A stretch of 35,197 nt of DNA from assembly GCA_902523435.1 (NCBI GenBank), contig CABYZM010000016.1:1-35197 (forward strand), given 5' to 3'. The position numbers were made by a program, and so were the translations under genes. Positions 24,790 through 33,167 of the stretch are shown here, in pieces (within the stretch, counting starts at the first letter, position 1; each line of letters opens with the position of its first letter). The notes under the pieces are model-generated. The model searched no databases and had not been told where the DNA came from. It saw nothing but the letters and a program-made list of their open reading frames with translations. Source of the stretch: an uncultured SAR116 cluster alpha proteobacterium (GTDB lineage: Bacteria; Pseudomonadota; Alphaproteobacteria; Puniceispirillales; Puniceispirillaceae).

Positions 24790-25779
24790 TTAGAGACAGA
24801 CAACATATCGGCCTTGAATTTTTCCATCAAGGATATCCTTGCCAGCTGTTTTGAGATTTTCAAGTGTAATTTCAGTTGCAATGCTGTCCAGCTTATCCAG
24901 CGGAAAATCATTCACCAATCTCGACCAAGCCTGAACCCGGCTGTCATATGGTTGGTTAACAGAATCAATACCTAGAAGATTGACGCCACGTAGCAAAAAC
25001 GGAATTACACTTGCCGGCATTTGATGGCCACCAGCATTACCAATGGCCGCAGCAGAACAGCCATATTTCAACTGTCCTAGAATACGGGCCAGCATCTCAC
25101 CACCCACATTATCAATACACCCTGCCCAGCGCTCAGACTCTAAGGGTCGTTTAATGGCCTCTGCTAGTTCCTGTCTAGGGACAAGTGTTTCCGCGCCCAA
25201 ACTTTTTAAATAGTCACCTGACTCCTTAATCCTGCCTGTAACTGCAGCCACGGAATAGCCAAGAGTTGCCAGCAAAGCGATTGCAAAAGACCCCACACCA
25301 CCGGCAGCGCCTGTTACCAAAACCTCACCCTTGTCTGGGGTCAGCCCGTGACGTTCAAGTGACTGAAGACCGAAAACAGCAGTAATGCCTGCAGTGCCAA
25401 AGATCATTGACTGTCGCATATCCATGCCTTTTGGTAAGGGCACAAGCCAGTCTCCTTTGACAGATGCTTTTTCAGCATAACCGCCATGCCAAATCTCACC
25501 AATACGAGACCCTGTCGCAATGACTTGATCACCAACAGCATAGCGGTCATCTTGGCTTTTGAGCACTTCCCCTGCAAATTCAACACCAGGAATTCGAGGA
25601 AATTCTCGAATCAAACCGCCTTGCCCGTTCAAACACAGACCATCTTTATAATTCAAACCAGCATAACGAACACGCACAATAACATCACCATCAGCCGACA
25701 GAAAACTATCTTCCAGGTTTTCAATGGTCATAACCGGTTGGCGATCTTCTGTCTGACCCATCAGAACGGCTTTAAACAT
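24790..25779 (-). CDS. acuI: Acryloyl-CoA reductase (NADPH), AcuI
   Basis: This 329-residue medium-chain reductase of the YhdH/AcuI group reduces toxic acryloyl-CoA to propionyl-CoA. Motifs include NYKDGLC at residues 43-49, IPGVEFAG, the nucleotide loop TGAAGGVGS at 156-164, and SAAAIGNAGG. The C-terminal FLLRGVNLLGIDSV strongly matches marine AcuI proteins. The zinc ligands of alcohol dehydrogenases are absent, as expected. ATG 25779 follows AGGAG by eight bases. Its gene precedes dddP with 104 bases between on the same strand. This arrangement is known in DMSP-degrading alphaproteobacteria and supports both assignments. Confidence 0.94.
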   Translation of the reverse strand: MFKAVLMGQTEDRQPVMTIENLEDSFLSADGDVIVRVRYAGLNYKDGLCLNGQGGLIREFPRIPGVEFAGEVLKSQDDRYAVGDQVIATGSRIGEIWHGGYAEKASVKGDWLVPLPKGMDMRQSMIFGTAGITAVFGLQSLERHGLTPDKGEVLVTGAAGGVGSFAIALLATLGYSVAAVTGRIKESGDYLKSLGAETLVPRQELAEAIKRPLESERWAGCIDNVGGEMLARILGQLKYGCSAAAIGNAGGHQMPASVIPFLLRGVNLLGIDSVNQPYDSRVQAWSRLVNDFPLDKLDSIATEITLENLKTAGKDILDGKIQGRYVVCL

Positions 25780-25865
25780 TAGTTTTCTCCTGTGGACTTA
25801 TTCGTGTCCCAGAATGTCACAGCAGACCAAAAATCACAAAGCCCAATTGCACGTTTAGGCCAGAT

Positions 25866-25894
25866 TTGTTACTCGTTAACAAGGATAAAAATCC
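25866..25894. promoter_or_regulatory. Tandem inverted repeats between acuI and the rhodanese gene
   Basis: TTGTTA (25866-25871) and TAACAA (25877-25882) form a 17-base palindrome with centre CTCGT. GGAT-AAAA-ATCC (25883-25894) follows directly. They lie in the 138-base divergent region between acuI and the rhodanese gene, where a repressor for either promoter would bind. No regulator gene is adjacent. Confidence 0.4.
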
Positions 25895-25917
25895 TAGACT
25901 AAAATCAGGACGCGCAG

Positions 25918-26328
25918 ATGAATAGTTTTAACAGACAGCCCCCCAAGATAGCATTTGAAAGACTGCGAGCGAAACCAAATGCGTTGCTGATTGACTGCCG
26001 AACCAAAGCTGAATGGGCTTATGTCGGGGTACCTATGTTGCCGGATAACCCCAAAAAAACAAATTTTATTGAGTGGGTTGACACAGCTGGGCAGCCTAAC
26101 CAAGAATTTTTGTCTGAAGTCAGAAATATTGCCAGCACAGACACGCCCTTATACCTTATCTGCCGATCAGGTGTGAGGTCTGCTGCGGCCTGTCAGCTCT
26201 TAGCCGAATCCGGCTTCACCGCATTAGTGAATATTGAAGACGGATTTGAAGGTGAGATTGGATCAAAAGGTCAGCGTGCCAGCGTAAATGGTTGGAAATA
26301 CTGCAACTTACCATGGAAACAAAGTTAG
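25918..26328 (+). CDS. Single-domain rhodanese-like sulfurtransferase
   Basis: This 136-residue protein is one rhodanese domain. LLIDCRTKAEWAYVGVP is the typical N-terminal strand-loop, and the active-site loop CRSGVRS has the nucleophile Cys82. A C-terminal segment NIEDGFEGE...NGWKYCNLPW is characteristic of small stand-alone rhodaneses in alphaproteobacteria. No signal peptide is seen, so it should be cytoplasmic. AGGACG lies upstream of ATG 25918. It diverges from acuI. The sulfur donor and acceptor are unknown, and a link to DMSP sulfur is only suggested by position. Confidence 0.88.
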   Translation: MNSFNRQPPKIAFERLRAKPNALLIDCRTKAEWAYVGVPMLPDNPKKTNFIEWVDTAGQPNQEFLSEVRNIASTDTPLYLICRSGVRSAAACQLLAESGFTALVNIEDGFEGEIGSKGQRASVNGWKYCNLPWKQS

Positions 26329-26372
26329 ACTCGGTAATTTTTGCGATTACTAGTCGAACTCTAGGTCACAAC

Positions 26373-26492
26373 CTACTTCTTTGGACCAGTTGCTGTAATC
26401 TCAACTGGAAACCCGTTTGTCTTTACATCAAGGATAAAGGGCTTTTCAGGACATTTGGGGACAATGCAAGTAACCAATCCAGTCAATGCCAT
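26373..26492 (-). CDS. Possible 39-residue protein downstream of livM
   Basis: ATG 26492 to TAG 26373 encodes MALTGLVTCIVPKCPEKPFI and a further 19 residues ending in VEITATGPKK. It has a C-x4-C pair and an evenly mixed, protein-like composition. It starts 38 bases after the livM stop on the same strand, so it could be the last cistron of the liv operon. The ribosome-binding site is weak and no family is recognised. The opposite strand of this 200-base stretch holds nothing convincing. Confidence 0.3.
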   Translation of the reverse strand: MALTGLVTCIVPKCPEKPFILDVKTNGFPVEITATGPKK

Positions 26493-26529
26493 GAGCCTGT
26501 GTTTTCTGCTTATTTCAAAATATAGATGT

Positions 26530-27867
26530 TCAACGTTTCGTCTCAGGGATAAGTCCTTGCGGTGCAAATCTTAGCATCAGCAGCATTATTAACCCCATTG
26601 TCATTAGACGCATATGGGCCGCACTGGCCAGAAGGTGACCTCGCAAAGCGCTGGTTTCAGAAAGAGGCGCGGTAAGGACATCCATCAACCACAAACCAAG
26701 CGGTTCTGATTCAATCCAGAAAAACCAAATCACAAAACCGCCAAGAATTGAACCAAAATTATTTCCAGACCCACCCACGATGACCATAATCCAAATCAGG
26801 AAGGTAAATCTTAGCGGCAAATAAGATGCAGGTGTGAATTGGCCATCCAAAGTTGTTAGCATTGCTCCAGCGAGCCCTACAACAGCTGATCCAAGAACAA
26901 AAACCTGGAGATGTTTTGCCGTAACATGTTTACCCATAGCGTTTGCGGCTACCTCATTATCCCGGATCGCCCGCATCATTCTGCCCCAGGGCGAGCGCAG
27001 AGCTGTCTCAAACAACCAAAACAGTATCAGCAACACAATCGTGAACAAGCCAGCATAAGATAGCTTTACGATAATGGAGGACATTTCCGGAACATCTGTA
27101 TCCAAACGACTAGCAAGATTAATGACCCATTGTTCTGCCTGCAGGTCAATTTCATAGGGCACAGGGCGGGGCAATCCGTTGACATTCTTGACGCCCCGCG
27201 CCAGCCAATCTTCATTTTTAAGCACATAGATCACAATTTCTGAGATGCCCAAAGTGGCAATTGCCAGATAGTCTGAACGCAGACCAAGTGAAATACGCCC
27301 AATCACATAAGCTGCTCCCGCCGCAAAAATACCGCCGACCACCCAAGACACCAGAATCGGCAGGTTCAGCCCGCCAATATGGCCCGCCTTGGCAGATTCA
27401 ATTGATTCGATCACTTCGACAGCCGGATCTACAATCGCCCGCATAACAAGATATCCTGCGAGGATCACAGCGGTCATTATCCAGTACCGCCAGTGGGTAA
27501 TGTGCTTAATGCGTCCCCAGACAAAGACCGACAAAACAGAGGTCAGAACGATAATCACAGCGCCCCCTAGAAGACTCATGCCTCCAGCCTGCCAGCCTGC
27601 CTGAACAGGCGGCATAGAGACCAAAACACCAGCAAGACCGCCGAGCGCGGCAAATCCCATAATCCCAAAATTCACAATGCCGGCATATCCCCATTGGATA
27701 TTCGCCCCTAATGTCATTATCGCAGAGATCAGACACAAATTTAAAATGGCCAGGGAAAGGTTCCAGCTCTGCACCTGCCCAACAATCACAAACAAAACCG
27801 CCATGATTCCAAACAGGACATAAATGCGTTTCTTTTCAGAAGACAGATGCGTGGACTGAGGTAACAT
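26530..27867 (-). CDS. livM: Branched-chain amino acid-type ABC transporter permease, LivM
   Basis: The 445-residue inner-membrane protein has about nine or ten hydrophobic segments. The LivM signature GYAGIVNFGIMGFAALGG is near residues 58-75, and the cytoplasmic coupling loop SPWGRMMRAIRDNEVAANAMG is near residue 300. It is longer than classic LivM (about 300-425) because of an extra region at about residues 95-185, with two further hydrophobic stretches before LRSDYLAIATLGISEI. It starts five bases after livH and is the last recognised gene of the importer operon. The substrate is set by the binding protein and is not certain. Confidence 0.92.
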   Translation of the reverse strand: MLPQSTHLSSEKKRIYVLFGIMAVLFVIVGQVQSWNLSLAILNLCLISAIMTLGANIQWGYAGIVNFGIMGFAALGGLAGVLVSMPPVQAGWQAGGMSLLGGAVIIVLTSVLSVFVWGRIKHITHWRYWIMTAVILAGYLVMRAIVDPAVEVIESIESAKAGHIGGLNLPILVSWVVGGIFAAGAAYVIGRISLGLRSDYLAIATLGISEIVIYVLKNEDWLARGVKNVNGLPRPVPYEIDLQAEQWVINLASRLDTDVPEMSSIIVKLSYAGLFTIVLLILFWLFETALRSPWGRMMRAIRDNEVAANAMGKHVTAKHLQVFVLGSAVVGLAGAMLTTLDGQFTPASYLPLRFTFLIWIMVIVGGSGNNFGSILGGFVIWFFWIESEPLGLWLMDVLTAPLSETSALRGHLLASAAHMRLMTMGLIMLLMLRFAPQGLIPETKR

Positions 27868-27872
27868 GGTGT

Positions 27873-28892
27873 CTATATTGTCTTTCCGGCAAACAGCCCG
27901 GTTGGGCGGATTAAGAGCACAACAAGAAGAATAACAAAAGATACAGCGATTTTGTAGTCAGTCGACAGCAACTGCACCAGCCCTTCAGGGGCCCATGCTG
28001 CAGGCAACATATAGGTTGCCACCTTTTTATAAGCAAAAGTAATGAATAATTCTGAAAACGCAATGACATAGCCGCCAATAATGGCGCCCACGGGATTGCC
28101 GACACCTCCCACAATCGCAGACGCAAAAATCGGCAACAGCAAAGACAGGTAGGTAAAGGGCTTGTAACTTTTATCAAGACCATAAAGCGTCCCAGCGAGA
28201 GCTGCCAGGGCCCCCGTAATGATCCAGGTGATCATCACCACTCGTTCTGGATTGATTCCCGATAATAGTGCCAGATCCTCATTATCAGAATAGGCCCGCA
28301 TGGATTTCCCTGTTTTGGTCTTGTTCAAAAACCAGAAAATAAGCGCCACAACAATGACAGCCACGATGATTGTCACGCCCTGTGTTGTTTTTATAGCCAG
28401 CCCTTCATTCAGCCCTGTCATTTTCTTGAAAGCACGTGCTTTTAAAAGGAAACGCTGGCCATCAGTAAACACCCTGTCTGCTGGACCAATGATAAATCGA
28501 ATCAAGCCACCGATTGTAAACATCACGCCAACAGACACAATCAGATAGGTCACTGACTCTGAACGTTTTTGACGGTAATAGGAAAAGACCAATTTGTCAG
28601 TTGCAAGAGCCAGCAAAACCGTCACCACCATCGCAATTGGAAGCGCGATTAGCGCGGTTGGCAAAACGCTAAGGCCGATATTTTGCGCCTGCAGCCACCA
28701 TGTCAACAATACAGTGACCATAGCCCCAAAGGACATCAGCTCACCATGGGCAAAATTGGAAAAGCGCAAGACGCTGTAAACCATGGTCACGCCCAGCGCG
28801 CCAAGGGCCAACTGGCTGCCATAGGCAAGGCCAGGTACAACAACAAAATTCGCAATTACAACAAGGGCATTCAGACTATCCATATCGTACAT
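27873..28892 (-). CDS. livH: Branched-chain amino acid-type ABC transporter permease, LivH
   Basis: This 339-residue permease has about eight hydrophobic segments. GALGVTMVYSVLRFSNFAHGELM is the LivH N-terminal motif, followed by RAYSDNEDLALLSGINPERV (the cytoplasmic loop contacting the ATPases) and ASAIVGGVGNPVGAIIGGY near the C-terminus. The ATG at 28892 directly abuts the livF stop (28893-28895). An ATG three codons later (28883) has a better distance from the GGGGGG of the livF end and may be the true start. It pairs with livM to form the translocation channel. Confidence 0.93.
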   Translation of the reverse strand: MYDMDSLNALVVIANFVVVPGLAYGSQLALGALGVTMVYSVLRFSNFAHGELMSFGAMVTVLLTWWLQAQNIGLSVLPTALIALPIAMVVTVLLALATDKLVFSYYRQKRSESVTYLIVSVGVMFTIGGLIRFIIGPADRVFTDGQRFLLKARAFKKMTGLNEGLAIKTTQGVTIIVAVIVVALIFWFLNKTKTGKSMRAYSDNEDLALLSGINPERVVMITWIITGALAALAGTLYGLDKSYKPFTYLSLLLPIFASAIVGGVGNPVGAIIGGYVIAFSELFITFAYKKVATYMLPAAWAPEGLVQLLSTDYKIAVSFVILLVVLLIRPTGLFAGKTI

Positions 28893-29597
28893 CTACCCCC
28901 CAAGAAACGCCTTGCGCACATCATTATCGGCAAGAAGAGCTTTCCCTGTATCAGTATATTTGTTGCGCCCCTGAACCAGAACAAACCCTTTGTCAGCTAT
29001 GTGCAGAGCTTGTTTAGCATTCTGTTCAACCATCAAAACCGCAATTCCTGTGCGCGCCACTTCGATAATACGGTCAAAGAGTTCATCCATCACAATTGGT
29101 GACACACCTGCGGTTGGCTCGTCCAGCATCAGAACTTTCGGCTGTGTCATCAAAGCCCGGCCAACAGCCACCTGCTGACGCTGGCCACCAGACAGCTCTC
29201 CTGCAGGCTGAACAGCCTTTTCCTTTAATACTGGAAACAACTCAAACACCTGGGAGAGGGTATTTGAGAAATCATCTGCACGCACAAAGGCGCCCATTTC
29301 AAGATTTTCAAGCACTGTCAAAGATGGAAACACATTATTTGTCTGTGGCACAAAGCCCATACCTTTGCGCACCCGTTCTTGTGGTTTCAGGGCAGTGATA
29401 TCCTCGCCATCCATCATCACCCGCCCAGACCGCAACCCCAGCATACCAAACACAGCTTTCATCGCTGTTGATTTGCCAGCCCCATTCGGGCCAACAACCA
29501 CAGCAATTTCACCCTCATCCACGCCAATGGTGCATTCATGCAGAATATCTGCATCCCCATACCCACCTGTCATTGCCTCACCGACCAGATAATGCAT
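28893..29597 (-). CDS. livF: ABC transporter ATP-binding protein, LivF
   Basis: This 234-residue ATPase has the LivF layout: Walker A GPNGAGKST, a Q-loop at FVPQTNNVFPSLTVLENLEMG, the signature LSGGQRQQVAVGRAL, Walker B VLMLDEPTAGVSP, and the switch region VLMVEQNAKQAL. It lies 14 bases after livG and abuts livH, consistent with one polycistronic mRNA. It dimerises with LivG on the cytoplasmic face of the LivHM channel. Confidence 0.94.
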   Translation of the reverse strand: MHYLVGEAMTGGYGDADILHECTIGVDEGEIAVVVGPNGAGKSTAMKAVFGMLGLRSGRVMMDGEDITALKPQERVRKGMGFVPQTNNVFPSLTVLENLEMGAFVRADDFSNTLSQVFELFPVLKEKAVQPAGELSGGQRQQVAVGRALMTQPKVLMLDEPTAGVSPIVMDELFDRIIEVARTGIAVLMVEQNAKQALHIADKGFVLVQGRNKYTDTGKALLADNDVRKAFLGG

Positions 29598-29611
29598 TTG
29601 CCTGCCGTCCT

Positions 29612-30379
29612 TTATCTGTTCTTCAAACCCGTGCCGAGATAAGCCTCGATCACATCTTCATTATTCCGGACCTTGGTAGCAGAACCTTCTGCAAGAACGC
29701 TGCCCTCAGCCATCACAATCACTGGATCGCATAAGCGGCTGATAAATTCCATATCATGCTCAATCATACAAAATGTATAATTTTTTTCCGCATTTAAACG
29801 TTGAATTGCATCACCAATTTTCTTGAGTAGGGTGCGGTTAACCCCTGCGCCAACCTCATCCAAAAAAACGATTTTCGCATCGACCATCATCGTCCGGCCA
29901 AGTTCCAGCAATTTTTTTTGCCCTCCAGATAGGCGACCGGCTAGTTCATCAGCAACCAATTCCAGCTGCAGAAACTGAATCACCTCTTCTGCCTTTTCAG
30001 CCAGTCTCTGCTCTTCTTCACGGACCATAGATGGCCTGAACCAAGCATCCAAAAGCCGTTCGCCCGACTGACCAGCGGGCACCATTTTCAGATTATCACG
30101 CACCGTCAATGTAGAAAATTCGTGTGCTATCTGGAAAGTGCGCAACAGACCTTTGTGAAATAGCTGATGTGGCGGCAGACCGGTGATATCCTCACCATCA
30201 AGCAATACCTGACCGCTGTCAGGATTGTACAGGCCAGCGATTACATTAAACAAAGTAGTCTTACCCGCTCCATTTGGGCCAATAAGACCTGTGATTGACC
30301 CTGATGCGATATCTAAAGAAGCATCATTCACAGCACGAATGCCGCCAAAGGATTTATGGATATTACGGATCGAAATCAT
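29612..30379 (-). CDS. livG: ABC transporter ATP-binding protein, LivG
   Basis: From ATG 30379 the protein has 255 residues: ISIRNIHKSFGGIRAVND, Walker A GPNGAGKTT, the signature LSGGQKKLLELGRTMM, Walker B IVFLDEVGAGVN and CMIEHDMEF. The usual Pro after the Walker B Glu is Val, a mild variation. The upstream in-frame TTG at 30403 lies inside the livK terminator stem and is rejected. No strong Shine-Dalgarno precedes 30379. The gene is separated from livK by a hairpin, so its expression probably depends on readthrough. Confidence 0.93.
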   Translation of the reverse strand: MISIRNIHKSFGGIRAVNDASLDIASGSITGLIGPNGAGKTTLFNVIAGLYNPDSGQVLLDGEDITGLPPHQLFHKGLLRTFQIAHEFSTLTVRDNLKMVPAGQSGERLLDAWFRPSMVREEEQRLAEKAEEVIQFLQLELVADELAGRLSGGQKKLLELGRTMMVDAKIVFLDEVGAGVNRTLLKKIGDAIQRLNAEKNYTFCMIEHDMEFISRLCDPVIVMAEGSVLAEGSATKVRNNEDVIEAYLGTGLKNR

Positions 30380-30389
30380 CAGACCAACC

Positions 30390-30433
30390 AACAAATAAAA
30401 CAAAGCCCAGGCATGAAAGTCAGCCTGGGCTTT
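30390..30433 (-). terminator. Terminator/attenuator between livK and livG
   Basis: On the minus strand AAAGCCCAGGC (30433-30423) and GCCTGGGCTTT (30412-30402) form a perfect 11-bp stem with a 10-base loop, followed by GTTTTATTTG. It starts 18 bases after the livK stop. Partial termination here would give more binding protein than membrane components, as is usual for ABC importers. Confidence 0.75.
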
Positions 30434-30450
30434 ACATAGGAGTTTTATGT

Positions 30451-31632
30451 CTAGCGATAACCGACAGTAACGTTTTTACCACCCTGAACTTCGATCTCAG
30501 CGTAGTTGCCAGCTGATTCACCTGCGCCAACAAGTTCAACTGCTGAGGCCCCGACGTAGTCAATAGAAAGGCCTTGGCGTAGATATTTCAAACCCTTTGC
30601 AAGTTCGCCTGGAAAAATCTTCTCACCTGGTGCGTTAGCAACATTCATCATGTGAGATTTGAAAACCTGGCTATCTGAAGATTTTGCTGATTGCATGGCC
30701 AGCAGGATCAATGCAGCTGCATCATAACTCTCTGGAGCAAACGGACCAGACGCAAAGCCGGCTGCTTTTGCCATATCAGAAAATTTAGCTGCACCGGGGC
30801 TATCTGTACCAGGCACTGTTCCAATTGAGCCATTCAGATCAGAGCCAATAGCTGCAGGTAAAGCGTCACCAATCATACCATCTGGCATAAAGAACATATC
30901 AAACGCACCCGTGTCCAATGATGCTTGAATGATACCTTTACCACCTTGATCCAAATATCCAGCCACAATCAAAATATCACCGCCAGCCTGTGCAAGTGCC
31001 GCAACTTCAGCGTTGTAGTCACCCTTGCCATCTTCATGCGCTGCTGAAATGGTAATTTTGCCACCCCGGCTTTCAAAGTTGGCTTTGATGCTATCTGCCA
31101 ACCCTTTCCCATAATCATTATTTACATATGACATTGCAGCAGACATCATTCCCTTCTCGGTTAAAATGTCGGCTACAACCTCACCCTGACGAGCATCAGA
31201 CGGAGCAGTCCTGAAGAAAAGATCATTATCTTCAATTGTAGATAAAGCAGGTGACGTTGCTGACGGTGAAACCATAACCACGCCGTTAGCCATTGCCACA
31301 TTTTGCAGAATTGCGGTGGTTACACCCGAACAGTCTGCACCTACCATGGCATTAATTTTATCAGAGGTAATCAGTCGTTCAGCAGCTGCGGTGGCAGCAG
31401 CTGAGTCAATACAAGTTGAATCACCTCTAACCGAACTAATATTAGTTCCACTCATAAACTCACCACTCTCATTAGCCTCAGAAATGGCCAGTTCAGCGCC
31501 CATTGCCATATCAGGGGTTAGTGATTCGATGGGGCCTGTGTAACCCAGAATAATACCCAGTTTTACATCAGCTGCAAAAACGGGTGTTGCCATCATGGCC
31601 AAAGCCACAGATGCGCTTAATAGTTTTTTCAT
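30451..31632 (-). CDS. livK: Periplasmic amino-acid-type substrate-binding protein, LivK-like
   Basis: The 393-residue protein has a clear signal peptide: MKK, hydrophobic core, cleavage after PVFA (residue 20). The mature protein starts ADVKLGIILGYTGPIESLTPDMAMGAE-like, as in the Peripla_BP_6 / leucine-binding family. DSTCID and GADCSGV could form a disulfide, and VMVSPSATSPALS is the substrate-loop region. ATG 31632 follows GGGAG; an in-frame upstream codon at 31650 lacks support. As the first gene of livKGFHM it defines specificity, but homologues bind branched-chain amino acids, other amino acids, amides or small osmolytes, so the ligand is open. Confidence 0.9.
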   Translation of the reverse strand: MKKLLSASVALAMMATPVFAADVKLGIILGYTGPIESLTPDMAMGAELAISEANESGEFMSGTNISSVRGDSTCIDSAAATAAAERLITSDKINAMVGADCSGVTTAILQNVAMANGVVMVSPSATSPALSTIEDNDLFFRTAPSDARQGEVVADILTEKGMMSAAMSYVNNDYGKGLADSIKANFESRGGKITISAAHEDGKGDYNAEVAALAQAGGDILIVAGYLDQGGKGIIQASLDTGAFDMFFMPDGMIGDALPAAIGSDLNGSIGTVPGTDSPGAAKFSDMAKAAGFASGPFAPESYDAAALILLAMQSAKSSDSQVFKSHMMNVANAPGEKIFPGELAKGLKYLRQGLSIDYVGASAVELVGAGESAGNYAEIEVQGGKNVTVGYR

Positions 31633-31708
31633 TTCTTTCTCCCAGAACAATTCATTGTTCGCATCGCGTCAGGACTCCACATTTGCCCATCCACGCCGAA
31701 CCTACGCC

Positions 31709-31737
31709 ATCTTACAAATCAAATGTAATTCTGACAA
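31709..31737 (-). promoter_or_regulatory. Candidate sigma70-type promoter of livK
   Basis: On the minus strand TTGTCA (31737-31732) and TAAGAT (31714-31709) are separated by exactly 17 bases, matching the -35 consensus in 5 of 6 and the -10 in 4 of 6 positions. The -10 is about 77 bases before the livK ATG. A second TTGTCA occurs 18 bases further upstream. Confidence 0.45.
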
Positions 31738-31776
31738 TATTTATGCAACTGACAATGATTTTCCCACTTAGCTTGC

Positions 31777-33159
31777 TTACTTGGCTACCTGAGGGGCGAG
31801 CAGATCAATCTGGCCGATGATCTTGCAGGATGGGCAGTCCATCTGCCATTGCGAGACAATTGTCTCACAAGCTCCACATTGCCAGCGTCTAGCCCGCGGT
31901 GCATGTGCAGCTGCAAGTAAAGCTCTTTCGCGCTCAGCAGCAGATTGATCATCTGGAAGCTGCCCTAGTGATTCTGCCCGCTTATCAGCCAATTCCGCAT
32001 TCAGAAGATAATACTGATTTGAATGGCTATTTTGTGATACCGCATGCAAGGCGGAAGATGCAGATGCCCAAATCCCTCTTTTCAGGGCAGCTTCGGCAAC
32101 AATCAGGCGGGCTTCATCCTTATATGTTGCCTGTTCAGCAAGGCCAGACAGGCGAGCAACAAACTGGCCGTCATTATCCGAAGCCACTTCTGCTATCTGA
32201 TCAGCCAGACGCTGATGCGGGACCGCTTTGAAAGCTGTCTCCAAACGTTTTAATGCTTTACGCGAAGAAGAGGCGGCCTCCAATCGGGCCAGCCTGATGA
32301 TTGCTTCAAGAAAAGACGGGGACCAGTTGAGAGCTTTGGCCAAATAGCATTGTTGGCTTTTGTCATCTTTCTGCTGTTCAGCCAAACGCAAGCACAGATG
32401 GGCTGCCAGCAATTCGGGCTTATTTAGCTGGCCAGCAGCAAAATGTGCCGTATCAGGCGACAACAGAGGTTGAGTGTATTTCTGACTGCTAGCTACTGTG
32501 AAAAAGCTGTCCTTGGGTGAGAGAACTCTCTCAAGCCGATCAAGGGCTGATTTCCAATTCTCACGGTTTAGATCTTCTGACAGCAAGACTAAATTCGCAG
32601 GTGTTGAATCCGCTTTTATGGTTAGGGCTGCGCGGGCAGCCATACAGCCTTTTTCAAGTTCACCCTGAGCCAGATGCAGCCGCATCAATCCCAAATGTCC
32701 AAAATAGGCGGTGCCAGATTGCGCAGATAGGGATTTGAAATAACGACGCGCTGCCCTGTCATCTCCAGTGGCATTAGCTGTCTGCGCAGAAAGTAAATCA
32801 GGCAATACACCTTGCCCCAGCAACCGTTCTGCCCGTCGGGCCAACTTACGTGCCTCTGCTACATCACCTGCAGCAAAAGCCACCATGCCCTGCCCAAGCG
32901 CCTCATCACCGCGACGACGACGACGGGCTCGCCAATTATATCCCAGCCAGGACGGCCAACTGATCACACTAACCAATAATTTAACAATCAGGAAGAGTCC
33001 CCCAAAACTCATTAGAAGACCTGTGACCAGCAAGCTTGTCATCATCTCAACCCGCCAGCCCAACCAGTTAATAATCGTCACACCCTGCTGTGCAGAAAGC
33101 CAGCTGGCAATAAGCGCGGTCAATACGCAAAAACCTAAAAATGCTATCAGTCGAATCAT
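31777..33159 (-). CDS. hemY: HemY-like TPR membrane protein of the heme operon
   Basis: The 460-residue protein begins with two membrane helices (about residues 4-24 and 40-64), then a basic stretch RRRRRGD. A long alpha-helical region follows, with TPR-like repeats (for example GDVAEARKLARRAERLL). This is the HemY_N architecture. A C-terminal zinc-ribbon-like CGAC...CPSC pattern, with tryptophans before each pair, is seen in alphaproteobacterial members. It should not be confused with HemY protoporphyrinogen oxidase of Bacillus. Its function is unclear, probably in organising heme-synthesis enzymes at the inner membrane. It begins eight bases after the mitofilin-like gene. Confidence 0.88.
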   Translation of the reverse strand: MIRLIAFLGFCVLTALIASWLSAQQGVTIINWLGWRVEMMTSLLVTGLLMSFGGLFLIVKLLVSVISWPSWLGYNWRARRRRRGDEALGQGMVAFAAGDVAEARKLARRAERLLGQGVLPDLLSAQTANATGDDRAARRYFKSLSAQSGTAYFGHLGLMRLHLAQGELEKGCMAARAALTIKADSTPANLVLLSEDLNRENWKSALDRLERVLSPKDSFFTVASSQKYTQPLLSPDTAHFAAGQLNKPELLAAHLCLRLAEQQKDDKSQQCYLAKALNWSPSFLEAIIRLARLEAASSSRKALKRLETAFKAVPHQRLADQIAEVASDNDGQFVARLSGLAEQATYKDEARLIVAEAALKRGIWASASSALHAVSQNSHSNQYYLLNAELADKRAESLGQLPDDQSAAERERALLAAAHAPRARRWQCGACETIVSQWQMDCPSCKIIGQIDLLAPQVAK

Positions 33160-33167
33160 TGCTGCTC

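Noticed and set aside
30380-30403. TTG start at 30403 for livG
   Set aside because: It falls within the stem of the livK terminator; ATG 30379 begins the conserved sequence.
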